This document shows positions 1 through 5,600 of a stretch of DNA of 26,323 bases, piece after piece. How positions within the stretch are numbered: position 1 is the stretch's first letter; the number at the start of each line of letters is the position of its first letter. The stretch spans positions 1 through 26,323 of the IMG/VR virus record IMGVR_UViG_3300020205_001789. One strand, 5' to 3'. The notes below the pieces were generated by a model. It had not been told where the DNA came from and made no database searches. It saw only the letters and a list, made by a program, of their open reading frames with translations. This stretch comes from a virus. Position numbers and translations under genes: made by a program.

Positions 1-88
1 AACGATCTATGTTGTCATTATAATCAACAAATCGGGAATGAATACAACATCCCCAAGACCACCAAGCATCTTCAAACCATTTTTTCAT
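1..88 (-). CDS. Hypothetical protein, cut off by the window edge
   Basis: An open frame starts with ATG at 88 and runs off the left edge, showing 29 residues (begins MKKWFEDAWW, then a GCC pair and SRFVDYND). The ATG shares the ATGA tetranucleotide with the stop of the upstream gene, and GGAAGG lies just upstream as a ribosome binding site. The visible part is rich in tryptophan and has two adjacent cysteines. It is probably the second gene of the short unit starting at 297. I do not recognise the family. The C-terminus is not visible, so neither length nor function can be judged. Confidence 0.55.
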   Translation of the reverse strand, partial: MKKWFEDAWWSWGCCIHSRFVDYNDNIDR

Positions 89-297
89 TTTCCTTCCAGA
101 ATATCAAGTTGTTCAGCAGCATAACCACCAAAGTCAATCTCGCAACCTTCCTCACAATAACCGGGCAGAGCATCAATCAGGTAATCATCAAATCCAAGAA
201 ATACCTGAATGGCACGGCGTTTGTCGTGTTCTGTGATGGCAGTATGAGGAGAAGCAATAACCTTGGTTACAATCTCAAAGAGTTCTGCTTGAGTCAT
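85..297 (-). CDS. Small hypothetical protein (70 aa)
   Basis: I place the start at the ATG at 297 (protein begins MTQAELFEIV). A longer frame is open to 378, but that extension runs through a promoter cassette shared with three other loci, and its -10 hexamer (319-324) lies inside it. AAAGGAC precedes ATG 297. The protein is acidic with a C-x3-C pair (CEEGC) near residue 50. It is the first gene of its unit and overlaps the next by ATGA. I do not recognise the family. The placement is supported by the promoter, the binding site and the coupled downstream start. Confidence 0.6.
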   Translation of the reverse strand: MTQAELFEIVTKVIASPHTAITEHDKRRAIQVFLGFDDYLIDALPGYCEEGCEIDFGGYAAEQLDILEGK

Positions 298-318
298 GTC
301 CTTTGTGCGTATGAATGT

Positions 319-377
319 ATTGTAGGGCAGATGGAGTGCCTTGCGGAGTCTTCTATGCCAGTTGTTCAAGTGTCCCA
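319..377 (-). promoter_or_regulatory. Box-type promoter cassette, copy A
   Basis: The dyad box is at 354-377 (contains ACTGGCATA and GGACACTT). After 29 bases comes the -10 hexamer TACAAT at 319-324. No -35 is recognisable. It precedes the gene at 297 and overlaps the stop of the preceding gene. The leader shares TTCATACGCA with copy B. Confidence 0.65.
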
Positions 378-707
378 AGGTGCTTTGCGATTCATAAGTC
401 TTTTGATACTCTCCATAGTAGCTTCACTGGGAAGTGATAATTTTTCTACAAGAGCAGCAAAATCCCCTTCCTTTAAGAAAATAGTTTTTGGTGGATAGGA
501 ACCTTTACCCCAAAACTCTTCAAACTTATAGACATATTCCATATGTTCCCATCCATGATTTAATGAGCGCCAGAAAGATCCCCAGATATGATAGTCATCA
601 AACCTGAATCCTTCGTGAGACATCAAGCGATACCACCACCAGAATGGAGTATACTTAATCGGTTTTAATCCGATGATCCACTTGTTTAAGAACATTGGGA
701 AGTTCAT
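366..707 (-). CDS. Aromatic-rich protein with TacA/DUF1778-antitoxin-like C-terminal tail
   Basis: The protein has 113 residues. Residues 1-70 are unusually rich in Trp, Tyr and Phe (for example FWWWYRL at 22-28) and match no family I know. Residues about 76-112 (IFLKEGDFAALVEKL ... RLMNRKAPWD) resemble the toxin-binding tail of DUF1778/TacA-type antitoxins, which ends in a proline-tryptophan segment after a Leu-rich helix. The ribbon-helix-helix DNA-binding domain that precedes this tail in real antitoxins is absent. No GNAT toxin gene is nearby. The start overlaps the previous stop by ATGA. The stop codon lies inside the regulatory box at 354-377. A role in neutralising a host acetyltransferase toxin is inference only. 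Confidence 0.65.
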   Translation of the reverse strand: MNFPMFLNKWIIGLKPIKYTPFWWWYRLMSHEGFRFDDYHIWGSFWRSLNHGWEHMEYVYKFEEFWGKGSYPPKTIFLKEGDFAALVEKLSLPSEATMESIKRLMNRKAPWDT

Positions 708-886
708 GTCAAATCACCATCATCGAAGGTAAAGTATTCATAGATTTGAGACATCACACAATCCTCAATAGATTGTAGAATAGCACCCTCCAGTGGACTA
801 TCATTATGCTTGAAGGCACGACGATAACCACGCGCAACACCTTGTTCAATCGCCATCTCTAAGATGACAATAGTTTTAGCTTTCAT
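704..886 (-). CDS. Small hypothetical protein (60 aa)
   Basis: A 60-residue protein beginning MKAKTIVILEMAIEQGVARGY. The N-terminal half looks like a basic amphipathic helix and the C-terminal end is acidic (FDDGDLT). GGGGA lies about ten bases before the ATG and is a plausible ribosome binding site. The gene shares ATGA junctions with both neighbours, so it is probably translationally coupled to them in the unit that starts at 1119. Small proteins of this appearance are common in T4-like cyanophages, but I cannot name a function. Confidence 0.65.
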   Translation of the reverse strand: MKAKTIVILEMAIEQGVARGYRRAFKHNDSPLEGAILQSIEDCVMSQIYEYFTFDDGDLT

Positions 887-1119
887 TCGATTACATCCCC
901 GATTTCAGAAACAATTTCCCAGTGAGCATCTGCTTTATCACCGAAACGATTAGTTCCAGTTCGAGTGCTCACCCACATAAAGTATTTACGATTCTCAGCA
1001 GCAAGAAACAACTCACCACCACTATCCTGTTCTACAATACAGACGGGGTTGCCTTCCATTGTATTGGCAAGACGATTCTTTGCCTTGCTGGATTTAGGTT
1101 TGACTACTACTTTCCTCAT
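883..1119 (-). CDS. Small hypothetical protein (78 aa), first gene of its unit
   Basis: The start chosen is ATG 1119 (protein begins MRKVVVKPKSSKAKNRLA). An upstream ATG at 1152 is in frame but would place the -10 hexamer (1141-1146) inside the gene. With start 1119 the predicted leader is about 15 bases and no clear Shine-Dalgarno sequence is visible, so initiation may depend on the short leader. The N-terminus is very basic. The middle (IVEQDSGGELFLAAENRKYFMWVSTRTG) looks like a small beta-rich fold. The gene is followed by two coupled genes down to 366. I do not recognise the family. Confidence 0.6.
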   Translation of the reverse strand: MRKVVVKPKSSKAKNRLANTMEGNPVCIVEQDSGGELFLAAENRKYFMWVSTRTGTNRFGDKADAHWEIVSEIGDVIE

Positions 1120-1140
1120 CGGTCTGTTGCGTATGAAACT

Positions 1141-1199
1141 ATTATACGGCAAAACACTCCCCTGTGGTGGGGGAGTGTGCCAGTTAGTCAGGTGTCTCC
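1141..1199 (-). promoter_or_regulatory. Box-type promoter cassette, copy B
   Basis: The dyad box is at 1176-1199 (contains ACTGGCACA). The -10 is TATAAT at 1141-1146. The total length of 59 bases is identical to the other copies. The 29 bases between box and -10 hold most of a terminator hairpin. It serves the gene at 1119. Confidence 0.7.
1151..1178 (-). terminator. Rho-independent-type terminator hairpin
   Basis: The stem ACACTCCCC/GGGGAGTGT is nine perfect pairs with a seven-base loop and is followed by TTT on the transcribed strand. It ends the unit that starts at 3770 and lies immediately upstream of the next -10 hexamer. Confidence 0.75.
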
Positions 1200-1369
1200 T
1201 CGCTGTAGTGAATCTGAAGATTTTGTCCTGTAATAGTCATATGATACATCTTACCATCTTTTAGATACACTCCCATCCATACAGCACTATCACTCAAAGA
1301 TTCATAATGCCACATTTTAATGTCTTCTAGAACAATCTCATCTGGATTTTTCACTCTAAATCTACTCAT
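1184..1369 (-). CDS. Small hypothetical protein (61 aa)
   Basis: A 61-residue protein beginning MSRFRVKNPDEIVLEDIKMW. It probably forms a small beta-rich domain (YLKDGKMYHMTITGQNLQIHY). It is coupled to the preceding gene by an ATGA overlap and is the last gene of the unit starting at 3770. Its stop codon lies inside the dyad box at 1176-1199, and a strong hairpin terminator follows. No family recognised. Confidence 0.6.
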   Translation of the reverse strand: MSRFRVKNPDEIVLEDIKMWHYESLSDSAVWMGVYLKDGKMYHMTITGQNLQIHYSEETPD

Positions 1370-1947
1370 GAGAAATTGTAATGAACGTCAGTGTAAAACT
1401 CTTTGTAGCAATTTTTGTTTGAAAGTTTCATCATCACAGGAGGAATGTAATAAGCACATTCAGTAAAGAAATCTTCCCTACTGAGAAACTTCACACCATA
1501 CAACATCCAAGTGCCAAACTTTTCGTGGAAATTACGAACAGCACGATATTCTTGTGATGTGATTGCTTTGTATTTGTCTGGTCCGTCAGGTGGGAAATCA
1601 TCTCCGTGTGGTATTGCCTGTGTCATCATAACACAGGTAGTTTGACCTTCCCCCGTGCCGAAGTATTCAGCAATCATATAGACCCAGTATTCGTCTTCTG
1701 GGCGGTCTTCGCCATAGTTCTTACGATACTCTTTCATACAGGCATCAGCAACCAGTTGGAAGTTTTCTTTCTTCTTTGCTTCCAGTTCTGCTCGTAGCTC
1801 TACCTTTTCTGTTTCATTAAGTTCTTTGAGAGCATCGGAATACTTACCGATACCAGCAATAGCAGTTTTCATTACTTCAATTCTTTTGTCTTCAAGATAT
1901 TCATCAATCGCTTCTTTCTTTACTTGGTAGGGGTCAATTTTAGTCAT
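1366..1947 (-). CDS. Hypothetical protein (193 aa)
   Basis: A 193-residue protein. Residues about 1-75 are predominantly charged helix (KKEAIDEYLEDKRIEVMKTA, then ELRAELEAKKKENFQL), probably a coiled coil. Residues 80-193 form a more globular part with several cysteines and aromatic residues (CAYYIPPVMMKL near the C-terminus). AAGGT precedes the ATG. It overlaps both neighbours by ATGA. I see no catalytic motif and no membrane segment, and I do not recognise the family. Confidence 0.7.
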   Translation of the reverse strand: MTKIDPYQVKKEAIDEYLEDKRIEVMKTAIAGIGKYSDALKELNETEKVELRAELEAKKKENFQLVADACMKEYRKNYGEDRPEDEYWVYMIAEYFGTGEGQTTCVMMTQAIPHGDDFPPDGPDKYKAITSQEYRAVRNFHEKFGTWMLYGVKFLSREDFFTECAYYIPPVMMKLSNKNCYKEFYTDVHYNFS

Positions 1948-2222
1948 GATAAAAATACCTTAAGTGTTCGTCCCTGATCTTGTATTGACACTTGGACATT
2001 AGAGCAATCATATTGAGTAAACTCTCGTCCTTTTTTGCCAATCACTTCTACGCGGGTGACATTTGGAAATGATTCAATGGAATCGCCATCGGGATAAATT
2101 TGTTTGTTTGCTGCTTCTCTTCGTGCTGCTTCTTCAAGCATTTCTTCGTGTGTCATAAATCCATCCATACAATCTAACCAAGGAGAGTCATCTTTTTCTA
2201 GTAAGTTATGCTCATTCATCAT
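1944..2222 (-). CDS. Small acidic hypothetical protein (92 aa)
   Basis: The frame is open up to 2291, but that extension overlaps the upstream gene by 80 bases. I therefore prefer the ATG pair at 2222/2219 (protein begins MMNEHNLLEKDDSPWLDC), which overlaps the upstream stop by about ten bases. No convincing Shine-Dalgarno sequence is seen for either start. The protein has a short helical stretch (THEEMLEEAARREAANKQ) followed by a beta-rich C-terminus. It ends in an ATGA overlap with the next gene. Function unknown. Confidence 0.55.
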   Translation of the reverse strand: MMNEHNLLEKDDSPWLDCMDGFMTHEEMLEEAARREAANKQIYPDGDSIESFPNVTRVEVIGKKGREFTQYDCSNVQVSIQDQGRTLKVFLS

Positions 2223-2505
2223 AGTTGCACTGGTTGTCGATATCTTTCGCATAATCCCAGTTCCAAGTTCGAGTAAACAGATCGACAACAAATGAAAACC
2301 TGAAGATACTAATCATCAAAGCAAGTGGTCCATGTCTAGACGATGATAATTGGAAATACCAAGTTGGTTCATCATCATAAGAGAATGATAGTTGTATCAA
2401 CGATACTCCTCTCAGTCGCCTCGGATAATGTCTGCTAGTATTAAAAATTTGAACATACCACTCATGTCCAAAGTCTTCTCGGTAACTAGTTTTGAATAGT
2501 TTCAT
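2212..2505 (-). CDS. Hypothetical protein (97 aa), aromatic-rich
   Basis: A 97-residue protein beginning MKLFKTSYREDFGHEWYVQI. It is rich in Phe, Trp and Ser and looks like alternating beta strands (LIQLSFSYDDEPTWYFQLS, then MISIFRFSFVVDLFTRTW). The ribosome binding site AGGTAGGAG before ATG 2505 is strong. It shares ATGA with the preceding gene. It resembles the small single-domain beta proteins common in cyanophage early regions, but no function can be assigned. Confidence 0.65.
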   Translation of the reverse strand: MKLFKTSYREDFGHEWYVQIFNTSRHYPRRLRGVSLIQLSFSYDDEPTWYFQLSSSRHGPLALMISIFRFSFVVDLFTRTWNWDYAKDIDNQCNYDE

Positions 2506-2759
2506 TTGCTCCTACCTTTACGCTTACGCTTGTTCTCTTGAATCAACTGCTGATACAGATCAACCAGTTCATCTTCATCATACCATATGATGGGATCTTC
2601 CACATCAGGATTCAACCATTCCATAAACTCATCGCCAATAGCAATGGCATCATCATTACGCTCATTACGAATCAAATACATGAACCTACGCTCACGATTC
2701 TTCACAATATGCTCAACTTGATCCGATAATTTCTGTGCTTTACTCAAAGTGGCAGACAC
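2502..2759 (-). CDS. Small charged hypothetical protein (85 aa)
   Basis: An 85-residue, highly charged, probably all-helical protein (begins MSATLSKAQKLSDQVEHIVK). It has an acidic middle (NPDVEDPIIWYDEDELVDLY) and a strongly basic tail ending KRKRKGRSK that could contact nucleic acid. It overlaps the preceding gene by 16 bases. A sigma70-like promoter lies inside that gene 21 bases upstream of this ATG (2780-2808), so this gene may also start its own transcript. Family not recognised. Confidence 0.65.
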   Translation of the reverse strand: MSATLSKAQKLSDQVEHIVKNRERRFMYLIRNERNDDAIAIGDEFMEWLNPDVEDPIIWYDEDELVDLYQQLIQENKRKRKGRSK

Positions 2760-2986
2760 TCCAATCGATTGTTAAGGTGATCATAGGACACAAACTTGTA
2801 TCCGTCAAGTGCTTCGTTGATAGCTGTCACAAATTCTAAAGGAAATTTGTGATGATATACCCAGAAGGTTTTCTTCTCGGTATCAGTGGTAGTATCCCTA
2901 GGGCGAACACTCATACGATCATAATTGATCTCCATCCAACTACGGAGATCTGATACTACAAATTGGGAGAGTTTCTGTGCTTTCAT
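2744..2986 (-). CDS. Small hypothetical protein (80 aa)
   Basis: An 80-residue protein beginning MKAQKLSQFVVSDLRSWMEI. The layout looks like an alpha/beta domain (FWVYHHKFPLEFVTAINEALDGYKFVSY) with no cysteine apart from one near the C-terminus. It overlaps the upstream gene by ATGA. Its 3' end carries the promoter-like sequence serving the next gene. No family recognised. Confidence 0.65.
   Translation of the reverse strand: MKAQKLSQFVVSDLRSWMEINYDRMSVRPRDTTTDTEKKTFWVYHHKFPLEFVTAINEALDGYKFVSYDHLNNRLECLPL
2780..2808 (-). promoter_or_regulatory. Sigma70-like promoter inside the gene upstream of 2759
   Basis: TTGACG (2803-2808), 17 bases, TATGAT (2780-2785). The expected transcription start lies about 15 bases ahead of ATG 2759. 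It is embedded in the C-terminal codons of the preceding gene. Confidence 0.6.
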
Positions 2987-3228
2987 TTGACAAATACCAC
3001 GTTAGGTTTTACAGAGAGTTCATACATACGGACCAGACAATCATATGCGGTTTTATACAGAGCATATTCATTAGGATTTAGCTCATCCCACTCAATATCC
3101 CATTCGCTATCCCAATCAGGAGTGCCATCTTGAGACATGGGCATCTGATAGACACCACCAGTGTGATCAAGACTTACGGCAATACCGAGAGGACCAATAA
3201 CGATGTAGAGATCGTCTTCGTGAAGCAT
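2983..3228 (-). CDS. Small acidic hypothetical protein (81 aa)
   Basis: I start this gene at ATG 3228 (MLHEDDLYIVIGPLGIAVSL). A TTG at 3285 would extend it by 19 residues, but that stretch exactly contains a sigma70 promoter (TTGACA 3280-3285, TAAAAT 3257-3262) whose expected start lies about 20 bases ahead of ATG 3228. The protein has a beta-rich N-terminus and a very acidic middle (DWDSEWDIEWDELNPNEY), which could mimic DNA charge or simply be a linker. No clear ribosome binding site is visible. It ends in an ATGA overlap. Function unknown. Confidence 0.6.
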   Translation of the reverse strand: MLHEDDLYIVIGPLGIAVSLDHTGGVYQMPMSQDGTPDWDSEWDIEWDELNPNEYALYKTAYDCLVRMYELSVKPNVVFVK

Positions 3229-3256
3229 TTTGAACACCGGAATGAAGGACAAAAGT

Positions 3257-3285
3257 ATTTTAGCAGAACATGTTCCGCGTGTCAA
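3257..3285 (-). promoter_or_regulatory. Sigma70-like promoter at the junction upstream of 3228
   Basis: TTGACA (3280-3285), 17 bases, TAAAAT (3257-3262). The -35 overlaps the stop codon of the upstream gene. The expected start is about 22 bases before ATG 3228, which decides the start of that gene. Confidence 0.65.
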
Positions 3286-3770
3286 CCACGTTTGTAGTTG
3301 AAACCGACCACGTTATCCATATATAGGTATCCACCCGACCAATCAGCATTAGCAAGAACGAATTCACGCTCTTTAATAACACGGAGATCGTAACGAACAC
3401 CCTTAGCAGGAGAGCGCCAAGATGCGGATTTGTAGACTTCGCCAGTCTTCTTGTCTACAAAACAATGAACAGAGCGGGAACCACCATCAACATAAACAAC
3501 CTTGTGGTATTTACGACCAGATTCAAAGATAAAATCTGCGGAACAACGACCATTCTTTAGGTCAGTGATACATGATTCATGATAGTTAACGCTGTTCACA
3601 TCACCAGCATCTGCATGATAGATAGATTTCTGATGACTCAGAATAGAATAGTCAATGTAATTCTGGCGCAGTGCCTCGCACAGCATGTAGGTCCACTTAA
3701 CAACATTCAATTGAATGGTATTCTTAGCGTCTTGCTGAGCAACGAATTGATCGAAGGTGGCGCTGGTCAT
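3282..3770 (-). CDS. Conserved-looking cyanophage hypothetical protein (162 aa)
   Basis: First gene of the second left-arm unit, with a -10 hexamer at 3793-3798 and a good ribosome binding site (AGGAGA) just before ATG 3770. Residues 1-45 look helical (FDQFVAQQDAKNTIQLNVVK, then YMLCEALRQNYIDY). Residues 60-162 look beta-rich (VVYVDGGSRSVHCFVDKKTG, then RYDLRVIKEREFVLANADW). I recall near-identical proteins of unknown function in other marine cyanophages, but this is memory and not a search. I see no catalytic motif. Confidence 0.75.
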   Translation of the reverse strand: MTSATFDQFVAQQDAKNTIQLNVVKWTYMLCEALRQNYIDYSILSHQKSIYHADAGDVNSVNYHESCITDLKNGRCSADFIFESGRKYHKVVYVDGGSRSVHCFVDKKTGEVYKSASWRSPAKGVRYDLRVIKEREFVLANADWSGGYLYMDNVVGFNYKRG

Positions 3771-3792
3771 GGTCTCTCCTCTTGATCTCTTT

Positions 3793-3851
3793 ATTATAGA
3801 CCCTCAGGTGGTGCTGGCGACGAGGTGTGTGACACTAAAGCAACTGGCACC
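3793..3851 (-). promoter_or_regulatory. Box-type promoter cassette, copy C (box inverted)
   Basis: The box is at 3828-3851 and the -10 TATAAT at 3793-3798. The box reads GGTGCCAGTT then AGTGTCACA on the transcribed strand, which is the reverse complement orientation of copies A and B. It serves the gene at 3770, which has an AGGAGA binding site. Confidence 0.68.
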
Positions 3852-4100
3852 CTGCGGCGGTGGCATGGCAGAATATGGTGTTACAAATTCAGCAAGTTTG
3901 CCAGGTTTCTTAGCATTGACTGGGGATACAATCTTCATATCCTTCTTGCGAATAAATCCCCAGATGCTCTTTACTTCTTCAGTCGTAAAACTATAAGGAA
4001 AAGAATGATATAACCAGATAGCATGATGCTTGGCATCAAAATCGCGCTGAACCACAAATTTGTATCCATCAGGTGCCTTCGGTAGACTGATCTTGTTCAT
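3804..4100 (-). CDS. Small hypothetical protein (98 aa), last gene of the pebS unit
   Basis: A 98-residue protein beginning MNKISLPKAPDGYKFVVQRD. Residues 1-65 look like a compact alpha/beta domain (HHAIWLYHSFPYSFTTEEVK). The last 30 residues (FVTPYSAMPPPQGASCF and onward) are translated from the regulatory cassette that serves the next unit, so they may be an unstructured read-in tail. It overlaps the 42-codon gene upstream by 32 bases. No family recognised. Confidence 0.6.
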   Translation of the reverse strand: MNKISLPKAPDGYKFVVQRDFDAKHHAIWLYHSFPYSFTTEEVKSIWGFIRKKDMKIVSPVNAKKPGKLAEFVTPYSAMPPPQGASCFSVTHLVASTT

Positions 4101-4197
4101 TTTGTAATAATGTAAATAGTTTTTGATACAGATCTTTCATCATCTGTAACTCATCATCAGATAGAGTTTTACTTAGTTCTTCCCAGTTAGGTTCCAT
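4069..4197 (-). CDS. Short acidic ORF (42 aa) between pebS and the next gene
   Basis: A 42-codon frame starts with ATG 4197, which overlaps the pebS stop as TAATG, and ends with TGA at 4071-4069. It begins MEPNWEELSKTLSDDELQMM and continues as an amphipathic helix rich in Leu, Asp, Glu and Gln. The start coupling to pebS, the clean helix pattern and the lack of any other use for these bases support a real gene. It overlaps the following gene by 32 bases in another frame. Function unknown. Confidence 0.55.
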   Translation of the reverse strand: MEPNWEELSKTLSDDELQMMKDLYQKLFTLLQNEQDQSTEGT

Positions 4198-4817
4198 TAG
4201 TATACAAATAGAAAGTCGTCAACAAATGCTTTTGATTTTTGTTCATCGTAGATGCTCCGCATGAATCCCGAGATTGGATCCAGTTTACGCATATATGCGT
4301 CAAAATCACGATATTGTAACGTATCGTAGCCATGTGGTGCCTCGGTCAGAACAATATCTTTATACACAGCAAGATATTGTTTGAAGTCATCAAGATAGTT
4401 ATTCACCTCAGACATCTTACACTTACGAACAAAGATATGTTCACTGAAATGATTGCCCATCTCAAAGAATCTGTATTCTTGTCTGTCTACTGGTAGTCTA
4501 TCACCAACGCTAAACAGATAGTTTTCTACTGGATGCTGAAAGTCCCACACGATAATAACTTTGTCCTCATTAAATCCCATGAGATCAATACCAAAGCAAG
4601 GAGTATTTTTGTCCGTCAATGGGTAGAGAACATGATTGTAAATGTCAGTCTTGTCGTTACGAACTAATGCCTCTCTGGTTCTAAGAAAGTATCCACCACG
4701 ATAGATATTACCATCCATCGTCATCTTACCTTCCCAGTGATCCCAAACCTGTGTGAGTTTGAGTTCTGGGAAGGTATCGAATAGGATAGTTTTATACTCT
4801 CCCCAGATGTCCTTCAT
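4197..4817 (-). CDS. pebS: Phage ferredoxin-dependent bilin reductase, PebS type
   Basis: This 206-residue protein matches the ferredoxin-dependent bilin reductase family and most resembles cyanophage PebS. PebS reduces biliverdin IX-alpha by four electrons to phycoerythrobilin, taking electrons from ferredoxin. Recognisable segments are PCFGIDLM (73-80), VWDFQHPVENYLFS (90-103), YRFFEMGNHFSEHIFVRKC (115-133), YMRKLDPISG (175-184) and AFVDDFLF (197-204). The two aspartates known to be needed in P-SSM2 PebS (D105 and D206) correspond to D78 and D180 here. The N-terminus is about 27 residues shorter than in that protein, ahead of the core. It is coupled by ATGA to the upstream gene and lies downstream of cp12. 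PcyX or PebA activity is possible, because the family cannot be subdivided by eye with certainty. Confidence 0.93.
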   Translation of the reverse strand: MKDIWGEYKTILFDTFPELKLTQVWDHWEGKMTMDGNIYRGGYFLRTREALVRNDKTDIYNHVLYPLTDKNTPCFGIDLMGFNEDKVIIVWDFQHPVENYLFSVGDRLPVDRQEYRFFEMGNHFSEHIFVRKCKMSEVNNYLDDFKQYLAVYKDIVLTEAPHGYDTLQYRDFDAYMRKLDPISGFMRSIYDEQKSKAFVDDFLFVY

Positions 4818-5140
4818 AGTGCCAAAATATCCTCTGCTAGATATTCCGGAATATAATCGCCTGCGTCCGGATGAAGAACAGAATCGAGAGGATCAATAGG
4901 ACGATGACCATTTACCATCTTCTTCAGCAGTTTACACTTCTCAAGATACGTCTGATGATAGTCAGACCATGTATCAATCTCATGAACGAGATCATTAAAA
5001 AATTGTTCTGCTGAAGTATCTTCATCAGTAATGTAATCACCAACGATGTCAGTCAGGCGATCTTTGCGGGCAGATTGGTATGATGTAGTCATGTAATTAT
5101 GTGGGTAAGTGTTCAGGGAATGATCAATTTTAGTTGTCAT
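4814..5140 (-). CDS. Hypothetical protein between cp12 and pebS (108 aa)
   Basis: A 108-residue protein beginning MTTKIDHSLNTYPHNYMTTS. An alternative start is Met17. The middle looks helical (DRLTDIVGDYITDEDTSAEQ, then YHQTYLEKCKLLKKMVNG). The C-terminus is acidic with a PDAGDYIPEYLAEDILAL segment. It overlaps cp12 by 11 bases and pebS by ATGA, so it is probably cotranslated with both. I do not recognise the family. Confidence 0.65.
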   Translation of the reverse strand: MTTKIDHSLNTYPHNYMTTSYQSARKDRLTDIVGDYITDEDTSAEQFFNDLVHEIDTWSDYHQTYLEKCKLLKKMVNGHRPIDPLDSVLHPDAGDYIPEYLAEDILAL

Positions 5141-5342
5141 GAATTTTACATTCTATGGCACCAGGATTCTCATCACAATATAGTTCTAGAGGACTTGGAT
5201 CGTGATGATCTTCCGGATGTTTAGTAGCATAACGCTCTAGTTGTTCTAGCTCTTCCTCAATGTGACGGCGAGATTGAGAAGATACCATAGGATCTTCAAG
5301 AATGCGTCTATCTTTTTGAATATGTATTTCTATGCTTTCCAT
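5130..5342 (-). CDS. cp12: CP12-like Calvin-cycle inhibitor
   Basis: The last 20 residues of this 70-residue protein (PLELYCDENPGAIECKIHDN) match the C-terminal signature of CP12, including its cysteine pair with eight residues between (C56 and C65). In cyanobacteria CP12 binds GAPDH and then phosphoribulokinase and inhibits both. Phage copies are thought to divert host carbon flow from the Calvin cycle to the pentose phosphate pathway. Residues 1-50 are charged helix (HIEEELEQLERYA). The N-terminal cysteine pair and the AWD_VEE core of cellular CP12 are missing. A TTGACA-18-TATGAT promoter lies inside the upstream gene (5430-5459). It overlaps the next gene by 11 bases. Confidence 0.85.
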   Translation of the reverse strand: MESIEIHIQKDRRILEDPMVSSQSRRHIEEELEQLERYATKHPEDHHDPSPLELYCDENPGAIECKIHDN

Positions 5343-5363
5343 ACTAGTTTTGAGATAATGTCC

Positions 5364-5591
5364 TTAATCATCGGAATGTATTCCGTAGTCTTTGCGAATT
5401 TTAATGAGTGCTCGCTTGAGTTTGAAGTTATCATAACGCAAACGAATCCCTAATGTCAAGACAAACCAGCGTTTCACCATATTGATGCGAAACAACTGAA
5501 TCTGTAGTGCCACCCACTGACTCACATTCGGATCGACAATGATTATGTATGCGATTACTGCAAATATAGTCAGCAATACGTAGTTAGTCAT
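5364..5591 (-). CDS. Small membrane protein (75 aa)
   Basis: Residues 3-20 (NYVLLTIFAVIAYIIIVD) form a clear hydrophobic segment, a signal anchor or single membrane helix. A second, weaker hydrophobic stretch follows (QWVALQIQLFRINMV), and a basic C-terminal half (RLRYDNFKLKRALIKIRKDY) probably stays in the cytoplasm. A strong ribosome binding site (AGGGGGG) precedes ATG 5591. A sigma70-like promoter is embedded in the coding sequence and points at cp12. No family recognised. Confidence 0.65.
   Translation of the reverse strand: MTNYVLLTIFAVIAYIIIVDPNVSQWVALQIQLFRINMVKRWFVLTLGIRLRYDNFKLKRALIKIRKDYGIHSDD
5430..5459 (-). promoter_or_regulatory. Sigma70-like promoter for cp12, inside the membrane-protein gene
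   Basis: TTGACA (5454-5459), 18 bases, TATGAT (5430-5435). The expected start is about 80 bases upstream of the cp12 ATG. It could give cp12 and pebS expression independent of the helicase promoter. Confidence 0.55.
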
Positions 5592-5600
5592 TTAACCCCC

